From NCBI RefSeq assembly GCF_918697865.1, contig NZ_CAKKMV010000003.1, positions 248,001-312,000 of the forward strand: a DNA stretch of 64,000 nucleotides. The letters are read 5' to 3'. The translations under genes were made by a program, and so were the position numbers. The notes beneath the pieces are model-generated. The model ran no database searches and was not told the DNA's origin. It saw only the letters and a list, made by a program, of their open reading frames with translations. Position 1 is the first letter of the stretch. The number at the start of each line of letters is the position of its first letter. Below are positions 53,085 through 62,061 of this stretch, piece after piece. This DNA is from Massilia sp. Bi118. Its GTDB lineage: Bacteria > Pseudomonadota > Gammaproteobacteria > Burkholderiales > Burkholderiaceae_D.

Positions 53085-54285
53085 CACCTCTACCCTGCCG
53101 CTGTTCTTCTTTTCGCCGCTGGCCATCATCGGCGCCGGCCTGTTGCTGGCCCAGATGTTCGGCGTGCTGCTGCAACGGCGCGGCGTGCCCCGGCTGTACG
53201 GCGCCGTCGCGGCCGGGCTGATCCTCGGCATCAGCGGCTTCGGCCTGGTCGACACTGCGCTGCTGACTTATTTCCAGGAGCTGCTGAATGCCGCCTCGGC
53301 CCTGGTGCTGTTCGAGGCCGGCCGCAAGATGGACCTGGTATGGCTGTGGCGCAGCCGCGCCCAGGGTGCGTCGCTGCTGCTGGGCTGCGTGCTGCGCGGA
53401 GCCTGCGCCGTCGCGCTGCTGGTCCCGTTCGGCGTCAGCTGGAGCGAAGCGGCCTTCATCGCCTCCATCCTCATCGCCATCAATCCGGTGGTGTTTACGT
53501 CGATGGTGGCCGACCATAACGCCAGCGGCGTCGCGACCTATGCCGCCGCCAATGCGGTCGGCCTGAGCCAGCTGGTGGCGCTGGTGGCGCTGTCGATTTC
53601 CCTGGCCTGGGTCCGCAGCCACGGGGTGACGGACGAAGTGCCGTTCGCCGACCAGCTGCTGCACCAGGGCGGCAAGCTGCTGCTGGGCGCGGCGATCGCG
53701 CTGGTGTGCTACGGCGTGTACAAGGCGGCGTCCAGGATTTCGCGGGCGGAGGCCGGCCTGCGCCCCGGCATCCTGCTGGCGACCCTGATGCTGGACCTGG
53801 GCCTGTGCTCGGTGACGGCATCGAGCGCTCTGCTGTCGCTGCTGCTGATGGGCTTACTGCTGCGGAACGCGGAAAAGCGCGAGAACGTCTTCCAGGCCCA
53901 GCTCAGGACGGTGCAGGATATCGGCTATGCGCTGCTGTTCATGATGTCGGCCGCGCTGGTCCAGTTCGACCAGGTGCTGCACTGGACAGTGCTGCTGATG
54001 GCGCTGGTCCTGTTCGCGATGCGGGCCGCGGTGACGCGGGTCGCGCTCGTGCCCGGCCAGGCCTGGAGCACACGCAAGAAGAATGCGATCGCACTTTGTG
54101 CCTGCTCGCTGGTAAGCTTCAGCACCCTGGTCGTCGACAGCTCGATGTCCAACGCCGCCTACCTGAGCGACACCGCAACGCGCCTGATGCAGGCGATGCT
54201 GGCCCTGAACGTGCTGGTGGCGCCCGCGATTACCTGGGTCGGCCTGCGGCTGGCCGGCGAAACACATGAAGGGAGCGAACAATGA
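53077..54285 (+). CDS. CPA2-type cation:proton antiporter (Kef-like membrane domain)
   Basis: A 402-residue membrane protein with 11-13 hydrophobic helices in the Na+/H+ exchanger fold: RRGVPRLYGAVAAGLILG, ASALVLFEAGRKMDL, LLGCVLRGACAVALLVPFGVSWSEAAFIASILIAINPVVFTSMVADHNASGVATYAAANAVGLSQL. It has no C-terminal RCK/KTN nucleotide-binding domain, unlike KefB and KefC. The stop overlaps the YbdK gene by 4 bp. Confidence 0.82.
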   Translation: MNDTSTLPLFFFSPLAIIGAGLLLAQMFGVLLQRRGVPRLYGAVAAGLILGISGFGLVDTALLTYFQELLNAASALVLFEAGRKMDLVWLWRSRAQGASLLLGCVLRGACAVALLVPFGVSWSEAAFIASILIAINPVVFTSMVADHNASGVATYAAANAVGLSQLVALVALSISLAWVRSHGVTDEVPFADQLLHQGGKLLLGAAIALVCYGVYKAASRISRAEAGLRPGILLATLMLDLGLCSVTASSALLSLLLMGLLLRNAEKRENVFQAQLRTVQDIGYALLFMMSAALVQFDQVLHWTVLLMALVLFAMRAAVTRVALVPGQAWSTRKKNAIALCACSLVSFSTLVVDSSMSNAAYLSDTATRLMQAMLALNVLVAPAITWVGLRLAGETHEGSEQ

Positions 54286-55496
54286 CAGAAGCAACGACGA
54301 TGTCCGACAGCGAAGCCGCGCAGGCACGCGCGGTGGCGGGCGCCGGCCCGGCCTTCCTGCCACCCTTCGCCAACTCGCGCCTCGGCAGCATGGGGATCGA
54401 GCTGGAGCTGATGGTGCTCGACCGCCTCACTTACGACCTGCTGCCGGCCGCCCCCGATATCCTGCTCCTGCTCGACAAGCAGAAAAAGGACTGGGTGGCG
54501 ACGCCCGAGATCACGACCTCGATGCTGGAAGTCGCGACCTCGGTGCTGGGCAGCTATCGCGAGGCCGCCGAGCAGGTCGAGGAAATCCGCACCAGCGTGC
54601 AGCGGGCCGCCTTTGCGGTGGGCGCGGCGATTTCCGGCGGCGGCGCCCATCCCTTCCAGAAGTGGAACGAGCAGCGCATCTATCCGAAGGACCGCTACCG
54701 CGCGTCGGCCAAGAAGTACGGCTACCTGGCCAAGCTGTTCACGGTGTTCGGCATGCACGTCCACATCGGGATGCCGAATGCCGACGAAGCGGTGCGGGTG
54801 GGCGCCTGGCTGACCCAGCGCGCGCCGCTGTTCATCGCGCTGTCGGCCAACTCGCCGTGCTGGCAGGGGGAGGATTCCGGCTTCTGCAGCGCCCGCAGCA
54901 ACGTGGTCGGGGCCTTCCCGATGAGCGGCATCATGCCGGCGGACGTGCGCAACTGGCAGGAATTCTCGGACCATTTCGATCGCCTCGCCCAGCACGGCAT
55001 CGTCAACAGCATCAAGGATTTCTATTGGGACGTCCGGCCCAAGCCGGAATACGGCACCATCGAATTGCGCGTGCTCGACACCCCGCTCCACCCGGGCTAT
55101 GCCGCGGCGCTGGCCTGCTATGCGCGGGAGCTGTGCATCGAAATGGCGCAGCAGCCCGGCGCCTGGCCGGGCGGGAACGCGCGCGAGCTGTATAACTGGA
55201 ACCGCTTCAACGCCGCCAAGGAGGGCGTCCAGGGCAAGTGGATCGACCCATGCACGGGCACGGAGCACACCATCGAACAGGTGGTGCGCGACGACCTGGC
55301 GCGTCTGGCCGCGCGTTCGGACGATCCGGATTTTCCGGAGGCGTGCAAGCTGATCGACGAGCTGCTGCGCGACGGCGGGCAGGCCCGCTGGCTGACCTCG
55401 CACATGGCTGCCGGCGCCGGCATGAACGACCTGGCGCGGGTCGCCGCCGAGATCTTCGACCGTCCCCTGACGACCGGTGCGGGAGCCGGGCGATGA
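54282..55496 (+). CDS. YbdK-type carboxylate-amine ligase (GCS2 family)
   Basis: A 404-residue ATP-dependent ligase of the glutamate-cysteine ligase type 2 family. It shows SMGIELELMVLDRLTYDL, TPEITTSMLEVATSV, GGGAHPFQKWNEQRIYPKDRY, FGMHVHIGM, LSANSPCWQGEDSGFCSARSNVV and GTIELRVLDTPLHPG, which carry the metal- and ATP-binding Glu, His and Arg residues. E. coli YbdK has weak gamma-glutamylcysteine synthetase activity in vitro; the real substrate is unknown. The ATG overlaps the antiporter stop and its stop overlaps the response regulator ATG, both as ATGA. Confidence 0.9.
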   Translation: MTEATTMSDSEAAQARAVAGAGPAFLPPFANSRLGSMGIELELMVLDRLTYDLLPAAPDILLLLDKQKKDWVATPEITTSMLEVATSVLGSYREAAEQVEEIRTSVQRAAFAVGAAISGGGAHPFQKWNEQRIYPKDRYRASAKKYGYLAKLFTVFGMHVHIGMPNADEAVRVGAWLTQRAPLFIALSANSPCWQGEDSGFCSARSNVVGAFPMSGIMPADVRNWQEFSDHFDRLAQHGIVNSIKDFYWDVRPKPEYGTIELRVLDTPLHPGYAAALACYARELCIEMAQQPGAWPGGNARELYNWNRFNAAKEGVQGKWIDPCTGTEHTIEQVVRDDLARLAARSDDPDFPEACKLIDELLRDGGQARWLTSHMAAGAGMNDLARVAAEIFDRPLTTGAGAGR

Positions 55497-56155
55497 GAGT
55501 GCTGCTGGTGGAAGACGACCCCATGATCGGCAGCGTCGTGCAGCATGCGCTGCGCGATGCCAGCTACGCGGCGGACTGGGTGCGCGACGGCGAGGCGGCG
55601 CTGACGGCGCTGCGGACCCTCGAGTACGAACTGGTCCTGCTCGACCTGAACCTGCCGCGCATCGACGGCATGGCGGTGCTGCACGCGATCCGCAAGGCGC
55701 GCAACGACGTACCGGTGCTGGTGCTCACGGCGCGCGAGGCCACCGAAGACCGCGTGGCGGGCCTGGACGGCGGCGCCGACGATTACCTGGTGAAGCCGTT
55801 CGCGATGAGCGAACTGCTGGCGCGGATGCGCGCGCTGACCCGGCGCAAGGACGGCAGCACCAGCACGGTCCTCGGCAACGGCATCGTCGAACTCGATCCG
55901 GCAACGCACGAGGCGCGCATCGGCACGGCGGCGGTACGCCTGACGGCGCGCGAGTTCCCGCTCCTGCAGGCCTTGCTGGTACGGCCCGGCGCCATCCTCT
56001 CCCGTTCGGACCTGGAGAATCGCGTCTACGGCTGGAACGAGGAAGTCGAAAGCAACGCGATCGAATTCCTGATCCACTCGCTGCGCAAGAAGCTGGGCAG
56101 CGACATCATCAAGAACGTGCGGGGCGTGGGATGGATGGTCGCGAAGGACCGCTGA
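55493..56155 (+). CDS. OmpR-family response regulator
   Basis: A 220-residue QseB/TctD-like regulator: receiver domain with LLVEDDPMIG and Asp51 in LVLLDLNLP, LTAREA, LVKPF lysine, and a winged-helix DNA-binding domain (about 125-220) with VRLTAREFPLLQALLVRPGAILSRSDLENRVYGW and SNAIEFLIHSLRKKLG. Start ATG overlaps the YbdK stop; the end overlaps the kinase gene by 25 bp. It probably controls its own operon or the efflux pair that ends opposite it. Confidence 0.94.
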   Translation: MRVLLVEDDPMIGSVVQHALRDASYAADWVRDGEAALTALRTLEYELVLLDLNLPRIDGMAVLHAIRKARNDVPVLVLTAREATEDRVAGLDGGADDYLVKPFAMSELLARMRALTRRKDGSTSTVLGNGIVELDPATHEARIGTAAVRLTAREFPLLQALLVRPGAILSRSDLENRVYGWNEEVESNAIEFLIHSLRKKLGSDIIKNVRGVGWMVAKDR

Positions 56156-57474
56156 AGGCATCGCTGCGCTTCAGGCTGTCGCTGTGGATCTCGACGGCGA
56201 TCCTGGTCGGCGCGGCCGTCGCCGGGGTCTATTCCTACATTGCCGCCACCGACGACGCCCACCGCAACCAGGACACGCAGCTGCGCCAGGTCGGTTATCT
56301 GATCAGCAGGCTGGACGCCGCCCCCACTTCGCCGATGGCGCGAGAACGGGTGGGCGACGTCGACTTCGACGCCCGGCTCGTGGTGCGCTTCATCGCGGCG
56401 CCAGGCGGTCCTTTGCCCCGCACCGAGCGCCCGCCCAACTTCTCCCCTTCCCTGCCCGACGGCCTGCAGACGGTCACCATCGGCACCGAGACCTGGCGCG
56501 TGTTCGTGCGCACCAACGCCAAGGGGGTGCGGGTCGCGGTCGCGCAGCAGACGGCGGTGCGCGACGCCGCGGCCCGCTCGAGCGCCCTGCGGACCGTCAT
56601 GCCTATCCTGTTCCTGGGCGTGGTGCTGGTGCTGATGGCGGCGCTGCTGGTGCGCACGATGTTCCTGCCGCTGCAGCGGCTTGCCGCCCAGCTCGGCGCA
56701 CGGCGCGAACACGACCTCGGGGAACTCGACCGCGCCGAGCTGCCGTCGGAAGTCTGGCCCTTCGTCACCGAGATCAACAAGCTGATCGCGCGGACGGTCC
56801 GCGCGCTGACGCTGCAACGGCGCTTCATCGCCGATGCGGCGCACGAGCTGCGCTCGCCCATGACCGCCATGTCGCTGCAGGCCGAAAGGCTGGCGGCAAG
56901 CGAGATGCCCGGCGAGGCGCGGGCACGCCTGGAGGCGCTGTCCGCGGGACTGTCGCGCACCCGGATCCTGCTCGACCAGTTGCTGGCGCTGGCACGCACC
57001 CAGGAGTCCGGAGACAAGCAGCTGACACGGGTGCCGCTGAAGAAGGCGATCCAGGAATGCCTCGAAGACCTGGTGCCGCTGGCGGAAGCCAAGGCGATCG
57101 ACCTCGGGATGGTCGGCGATGCCGATCCGCTGGTCGCCGGGCGCCCCATGGATATCCGCATTCTCGTCAAGAACCTGGTCGACAACGCAATCCGCTATAC
57201 CCCGCAGGGCGGAAGAGTCGACATCAGCGTGGCGGACAGCGAAGACGGCGTCATTCTCGACATCGACGACACCGGCGCCGGCATCCCCGCGCACGAACGG
57301 GACCGCGTGTTCGATCCGTTCTACCGCGTGCTCGGCAGCGGCGAGATCGGATCCGGCCTGGGGCTGGCGATCACTCTATCGATCGCGAACCAGATCGGGG
57401 CCGCCATTTCGCTGATGGAGAAACCCGACGGCACGCAAGGGCTGCGTGCGCGGGTGGTGTTTCCTGTCTGCTGA
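56131..57474 (+). CDS. Membrane sensor histidine kinase (QseC/TctE-like)
   Basis: A 447-residue kinase: first membrane helix (about 17-37), a periplasmic domain of about 120 residues with a DTQLRQVGYLISRLDA start typical of TctE/QseC sensors, second membrane helix (about 155-177), a HAMP-like linker, HisKA with DAAHELRSPMTAM (His238) and an ATPase domain with NLVDNAIRYTP, DTGAGIP and GSGLGLAI. ATG at 56131 lies inside the 3' end of the regulator gene in another frame. It forms a pair with the OmpR-type regulator before it. Confidence 0.93.
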   Translation: MDGREGPLKASLRFRLSLWISTAILVGAAVAGVYSYIAATDDAHRNQDTQLRQVGYLISRLDAAPTSPMARERVGDVDFDARLVVRFIAAPGGPLPRTERPPNFSPSLPDGLQTVTIGTETWRVFVRTNAKGVRVAVAQQTAVRDAAARSSALRTVMPILFLGVVLVLMAALLVRTMFLPLQRLAAQLGARREHDLGELDRAELPSEVWPFVTEINKLIARTVRALTLQRRFIADAAHELRSPMTAMSLQAERLAASEMPGEARARLEALSAGLSRTRILLDQLLALARTQESGDKQLTRVPLKKAIQECLEDLVPLAEAKAIDLGMVGDADPLVAGRPMDIRILVKNLVDNAIRYTPQGGRVDISVADSEDGVILDIDDTGAGIPAHERDRVFDPFYRVLGSGEIGSGLGLAITLSIANQIGAAISLMEKPDGTQGLRARVVFPVC

Positions 57475-57494
57475 GGGCGACCCGCTGGAACCGC

Positions 57495-58883
57495 TCAGGT
57501 TTTTGCATCCTGCCAGCCACCGCCCAGCGCCTTGTACAAGGACACCGTCGCCTGCAGGCGCCTGAGTTTCAGGATGCCGATATCGTTCTGCACGTCCGAC
57601 AAGGCGCGCTGGGTATCGAGGACCGTCATCAGGTCCTCGGCCCCGGCCTTGTAGCGGATTTCCGCCAGTTCGTAGGCCTGGCGCGCCTGCTCCAGTTCCG
57701 CCGTCATCAGGCGCCGCTGCTCGTCCAGGCTGCGGATCTGGCCCAGCGCCGTATCGACTTCCGACAAGGCGGCAATCACGGTCGCGCGATACACCTGGAT
57801 CAGTTCCTGTTTGCGGGCGACGGCGAGATCGCGTTCCCGCTTCAGCCGCCCGCCGTCGAAGATCGGCGCGACCAGCGAGGCGCTGACATTGGCGAGCAGA
57901 TTCGGCGCGTTCAGCAGCGACAGCAAGGCGCTGCTCTGCGTGCCCATCGCGCCGGTCAGGCGAATGCTGGGGAGCAGGTTGGCCCGCGCGACGGCGACGT
58001 TGGCATTGGCGGCGGCCAGGTTCGCTTCGGCACGGTGGATATCGGGCCGGCGCGACAGCAGCTCGGACGGCAAGCCAGGAGACACCTCCGGCAGCCTGAT
58101 CGAGTCCAGTCCCTGCTGGCCGACGGAGAAGGTTTGCGGCGTCTTGCCGAGCAGGATGGCCAGGGCCGCCTGTGCTTCGCGCTCCTGCTGCACCAGGTCC
58201 GGTATCTTCGATTTCTGCTGCGCCACGGCGGAGCGCTGGCGCGCCAGGTCGAGCGAGGAAGCTGCGCCGGCGTTCTTCTGCGCTTCCACCAGGGTCAGGA
58301 CATGCTCGGCATTCGCGACGTGCCCGCGCGCGACGGCAAGCCGGTCACGCAGCGACAGCACCTGCAGATAGGTCGAGACGATGCCGCTGGTGACCGTCAG
58401 GGCCACGGTCTGGCGGTCGAAGCGGTTGGCCTCGAGCGAGGCTTCCGCCGACGCCACGCCCGCCTTGTTCCTGCCCCAGAAATCGACTTCGTAGGAGACC
58501 TGCACGCCGCTGTCGGCGGAGGTGCTGGCGCTGCCGCTTCGGAGCGGCACCGCGCGGTTGGCGTCGCTGTAGAACGTTGCGTTGGGCAGCAGCGACACGC
58601 CGGCAATGCGCGCCTCGGCCTCCGCCTGCCGCACGCGCGCGAGTGCGCCCGCGAGTTCCAGGTTGCTGGACTGGCCCTCATCGACCAGCTGCGTCAGTTC
58701 AGGGCTGCCGAAGCGCTGCCACCAGTTCTTGTCGGGCCACGCCGGATGGTCCGGGGTTCCAGCGGCCGTCCAGCCGGCAGGCAGGTCGACCTTGGGCGGC
58801 GGCTCCGCGATCGGGGCGCGGCTGGCGCATCCTGCCAGCACGGCGCAAGCCAGGAGAGACGAGGTCAAGGCGCGATACGTCAT
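57495..58883 (-). CDS. Outer-membrane efflux lipoprotein (NodT/OprM family)
   Basis: A 462-residue TolC-like channel subunit with lipobox LAGC (Cys19). Two repeated coiled-coil blocks are visible: ELAGALARVRQAEAEARIAGVSLLPN and a matching second set near FASARWIS-type HRAEANLAAANANVAVARANLLPSIRLTG, which is the NodT family mark. It forms the exit duct of a tripartite pump with the adaptor encoded 8 bp upstream. No inner-membrane pump gene is next to it. It is convergent with the sensor kinase gene. Confidence 0.92.
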   Translation of the reverse strand: MTYRALTSSLLACAVLAGCASRAPIAEPPPKVDLPAGWTAAGTPDHPAWPDKNWWQRFGSPELTQLVDEGQSSNLELAGALARVRQAEAEARIAGVSLLPNATFYSDANRAVPLRSGSASTSADSGVQVSYEVDFWGRNKAGVASAEASLEANRFDRQTVALTVTSGIVSTYLQVLSLRDRLAVARGHVANAEHVLTLVEAQKNAGAASSLDLARQRSAVAQQKSKIPDLVQQEREAQAALAILLGKTPQTFSVGQQGLDSIRLPEVSPGLPSELLSRRPDIHRAEANLAAANANVAVARANLLPSIRLTGAMGTQSSALLSLLNAPNLLANVSASLVAPIFDGGRLKRERDLAVARKQELIQVYRATVIAALSEVDTALGQIRSLDEQRRLMTAELEQARQAYELAEIRYKAGAEDLMTVLDTQRALSDVQNDIGILKLRRLQATVSLYKALGGGWQDAKT

Positions 58884-58891
58884 GGCCTGCC

Positions 58892-60139
58892 TCAGGAACC
58901 CGATGCCACGGCCGGCTTCGTGCCGGCCTCGAACGCGGCCGGCGCCGCCAGCCCGGCGGGCACGGGACCGACCAGCACCTTGTCGCCGGCAGCCAGGCCG
59001 GAAAGGATCTGCGCCTGCTGCGCATTCTGCAGGCCGACCTTCACCTTGCGGCTGCTGACGCGCTGGCCGGCGTCCACCACGTTGACCTTGACCTGGCCGT
59101 TCTCGTCCGGCGCGCCCAGGCAGTTCGCCGGCAGCAGCAAGGCATCGCGCGCCTGCGCAACCACGAACTGCACCTGGGCGCTCATGCCGCTCATCAGTTC
59201 GTGATCAGGGTTCTTTACCTCGAACAGGACAATATAGAAGGCCTGCTTGCCCTGTTCGCCCGTGTCATCGGCCGGAACGGGAATGACCTGGCGCAGCTTG
59301 CCCGACCAGTGCTTACCGGGATAGCCGGGGGTCGTGAAACTCGCCGCCATGCCCGGCCGCAAGCGCGTCACATCGCTTTCCGCCACCCGCGCAGCCACCG
59401 TCATTTCCGACAGGTCGGCAATCCGGAGCAGCGGCGCGGCGACCTGCGCGGCGCCGAGCATCTGTCCCTTGCGCGCGGCCAGCGCCACCACGGTCCCGCC
59501 GATCGGCGCCTTGACCAGCGTTTTCTGGCGCGCTTCCTCGTCGATCTTCAAGCTCGCTTCGAGTTCGTGGATCTGGGCGGTGATCGCGTCGAGGCGCGCG
59601 CTGGCGGACGAGGCGTTCATCCGCGCCGATTCGAAGGCTTCCTCGCGCGTCGCGTTCTGCGCTTTCAGCTGGGTCTGGCGCTTGAACTGCAGCTGGGCGA
59701 AATCATGCTGTGCGCGCTGGTCGGCGAGTTCGGCCTGCAGCCTGGCCATCTGGGCGCGGTTGCTTTCGACCTTGGTGGCTTGCTGGATCGGGCTGATTTC
59801 GAGCAGGGGCTGGTCGGCCTGGACCGTGTCGCCGATGGCGACCGACACGTCCTTCACCTGTCCGCCGATCTGGGCGTAGGCGTCAGCCCATTTGCGGAGC
59901 TGGAGTTTGCCTGCCGCCTCGACCGTCTGCTGGATGTCGCTGCGCTGCACGGTGACGGTGTCGAGCTTGAGCGGTGCGGCTGGGGCCGCCGGCGCTGCCG
60001 GCCTGGCCGTTTGCGCCAGCACGGGATCGGCGGCCAGCATTGCGGCCAGCGACAGCAGGGCCGCGGCCACGTGGCGGGAAGTTGCGCTGCGCGCGCGGCC
60101 GGCCAGCGAGGAGATTCTGTCTTGGTGATCAGCAGCCAT
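58892..60139 (-). CDS. Efflux periplasmic adaptor (HlyD/MacA-like membrane fusion protein)
   Basis: A 415-residue adaptor. A signal or anchor sequence (about 24-43, to VLAQ) is followed by an Ala/Pro linker, a lipoyl half-domain (QIGGQVKDVSVAIGDTVQADQPLLEI), a helical hairpin coiled coil (about 115-210), the second lipoyl half (VKAPIGGTVVALAARKGQML), and barrel and membrane-proximal domains. The lipoyl segment with SPIQQATKVE resembles MacA, so an ABC pump of MacB type would be the expected partner, but none is encoded in the window. Cotranscribed with the outer-membrane channel gene. Confidence 0.9.
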   Translation of the reverse strand: MAADHQDRISSLAGRARSATSRHVAAALLSLAAMLAADPVLAQTARPAAPAAPAAPLKLDTVTVQRSDIQQTVEAAGKLQLRKWADAYAQIGGQVKDVSVAIGDTVQADQPLLEISPIQQATKVESNRAQMARLQAELADQRAQHDFAQLQFKRQTQLKAQNATREEAFESARMNASSASARLDAITAQIHELEASLKIDEEARQKTLVKAPIGGTVVALAARKGQMLGAAQVAAPLLRIADLSEMTVAARVAESDVTRLRPGMAASFTTPGYPGKHWSGKLRQVIPVPADDTGEQGKQAFYIVLFEVKNPDHELMSGMSAQVQFVVAQARDALLLPANCLGAPDENGQVKVNVVDAGQRVSSRKVKVGLQNAQQAQILSGLAAGDKVLVGPVPAGLAAPAAFEAGTKPAVASGS

Positions 60140-60462
60140 GGAACGACATCGGCAAAATGCCGAGTATACACTTTACCGGCAGCGGATCGGGCACCTTGCA
60201 CAACTTGATCCGAGGGGTTGCCTTTTCATCCAGTCGAACCCGGCTCCACATTATGAAATGACGAGCAGAACTTCAGCGTAGCGCAATTCCATTCCGCAAA
60301 ATATTGTTCCACATTGCGATAAGGCATTCATAAGCCTTTGATATTTATGGCTAATATTCTATTTCAACTCTTATATAAGACATAAGATGCAAGTACTTAA
60401 GTCACTTATGATGAACCCATGCAGCTTCCACCAGTTTCGAATCACTTTTCATGGAGTTCATC
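60140..60462 (+). promoter_or_regulatory. Promoter region of isocitrate lyase with a TCTTATATAAGA palindrome
   Basis: A 323-bp gap between the divergent adaptor and aceA genes. It is AT-rich to the right of 60290. It holds the perfect 12-bp palindrome TCTTATATAAGA (60369-60380) followed by another ATAAGA half (60383-60388), and an AAGGC/GCCTT inverted repeat (60321-60338). The palindrome is a good operator candidate. I could not place -35 and -10 boxes with confidence. Confidence 0.5.
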
Positions 60463-62043
60463 ATGTCTCAGTACCAAAACGATATCCAGTCCATCACCGG
60501 TCTCAAACAGCAGCAAGGCAGCGGATGGGATGCGATCAATCCGGAATCCGCGGCCCGCATGCGCGCGCAGAACCGCTTCCAGACCGGCCTCGATATCGCC
60601 CGCTACACGGCCGGCATCATGCGCCGCGACATGGCGAACTACGACGCCGATCCGTCCATGTACACCCAGTCGCTGGGATGCTGGCACGGCTTCATCGGCC
60701 AGCAAAAACTCATCTCCATCAAGAAGCACTTCAACAATACCGACCGGCGTTACCTGTATCTGTCGGGCTGGATGGTGGCCGCGCTGCGCTCCGAATTCGG
60801 TCCCCTGCCTGACCAGTCGATGCATGAGAAGACCGCGGTGGCCGCGCTGATCAAGGAGCTGTACACCTTCCTGCGCCAGGCGGATGCGCGCGAGCTCGGC
60901 GGATTGTTCCGGCAGCTGGATAGCGCGGAAGGCGCGGCCCGCCAGGCGATCCAGGACAAGATCGACAACTTCGTCACCCACGTGGTGCCTATCATTGCCG
61001 ACATCGATGCCGGCTTTGGCAATGCCGAGGCAACCTACCTGATGGCCAAGCAGATGATCGAGGCCGGCGCCTGCTGCATCCAGATCGAAAACCAGGTGTC
61101 GGACGAGAAGCAGTGCGGCCACCAGGACGGCAAGGTCACCGTGCCGCATGAGGATTTCCTGGCGAAGATCCGCGCGGTGCGCTACGCCTTCCTCGAACTG
61201 GGCGTGGACGACGGCATCATCGTGGCGCGCACCGACTCGCTGGGCGCCGGACTCACCAAGCAGATCGCCTATACCCGGGAACCGGGCGACCTGGGCGACC
61301 AGTACAACAGCTTCCTGGACGTCGAGGAGGTGTCGACCGAGGACATGGCGAACGGCGACGTGGTCATCAAGCGCGACGGCAAGCTGCTGCGTCCGAAGCG
61401 CCTGCCGAGCAACCTGTTCCAGTTCCGCGAAGGCACCGGCGAGGCACGCTGCGTGCTCGACTGCATTACCTCGCTGCAGAACGGCGCGGATCTGCTGTGG
61501 ATCGAAACCGAAAAGCCGCACATCGCGCAAATCGGCGGCATGGTCAAGGAAATCCGCAAGCGCATCCCGAACGCCAAGCTGGTGTACAACAACAGCCCGT
61601 CCTTCAACTGGACGCTGAATTTCCGCCAGCAGGTCTTCGACAGCATGAAGGCCGAGGGCGCCGACCTGTCCGCCTACGAGCGTTCGCAGCTGATGAGCGC
61701 CGAATACGACGCCTCGGAACTGGCGCGCGTTGCCGACGAACGCATCCGCACCTTCCAGGCCGATGCCGCGCGTGAAGCGGGGATCTTCCACCACCTGATC
61801 ACGCTGCCGACCTACCATACCGCCGCGCTGTCGACCGATAACCTGGCGAAGGAATACTTTGGCGACCAGGCGATGCTCGGCTATGTGGCCGGCGTGCAGC
61901 GCAAGGAGATCCGCCAGGGGATCGCCTGCGTCAAGCACCAGAACATGTCCGGCTCGGACCTGGGCGACGATCACAAGGAATACTTCAGCGGCGAGGCCGC
62001 GCTGAAGGCATCCGGCAAGCACAACACGATGAACCAGTTCTGA
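60463..62043 (+). CDS. aceA: Isocitrate lyase (long form)
   Basis: A 526-residue enzyme that splits isocitrate into glyoxylate and succinate, the first step of the glyoxylate shunt. It has DIDAGFGNAEATYLMAKQMIEAGACCIQIENQ (metal and substrate site) and EKQCGHQDGK, the family's KKCGH loop with Gln for the second Lys and catalytic Cys218, and YNNSPSFNW near residue 382. Length and the KQCGH version match the long isocitrate lyases of Pseudomonas and Betaproteobacteria rather than the 430-residue E. coli form. GGAG lies seven bases before the ATG. It permits growth on acetate or fatty acids. Confidence 0.97.
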   Translation: MSQYQNDIQSITGLKQQQGSGWDAINPESAARMRAQNRFQTGLDIARYTAGIMRRDMANYDADPSMYTQSLGCWHGFIGQQKLISIKKHFNNTDRRYLYLSGWMVAALRSEFGPLPDQSMHEKTAVAALIKELYTFLRQADARELGGLFRQLDSAEGAARQAIQDKIDNFVTHVVPIIADIDAGFGNAEATYLMAKQMIEAGACCIQIENQVSDEKQCGHQDGKVTVPHEDFLAKIRAVRYAFLELGVDDGIIVARTDSLGAGLTKQIAYTREPGDLGDQYNSFLDVEEVSTEDMANGDVVIKRDGKLLRPKRLPSNLFQFREGTGEARCVLDCITSLQNGADLLWIETEKPHIAQIGGMVKEIRKRIPNAKLVYNNSPSFNWTLNFRQQVFDSMKAEGADLSAYERSQLMSAEYDASELARVADERIRTFQADAAREAGIFHHLITLPTYHTAALSTDNLAKEYFGDQAMLGYVAGVQRKEIRQGIACVKHQNMSGSDLGDDHKEYFSGEAALKASGKHNTMNQF

Positions 62044-62061
62044 GCGAAACAAGGAAGAACG

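Noticed and set aside
58569..58582. AGAACGTTGCGTT as a fifth LacI-type operator.
   Set aside because: It lies within the coding region of the outer-membrane channel and has lost the TGG/CCA arms.
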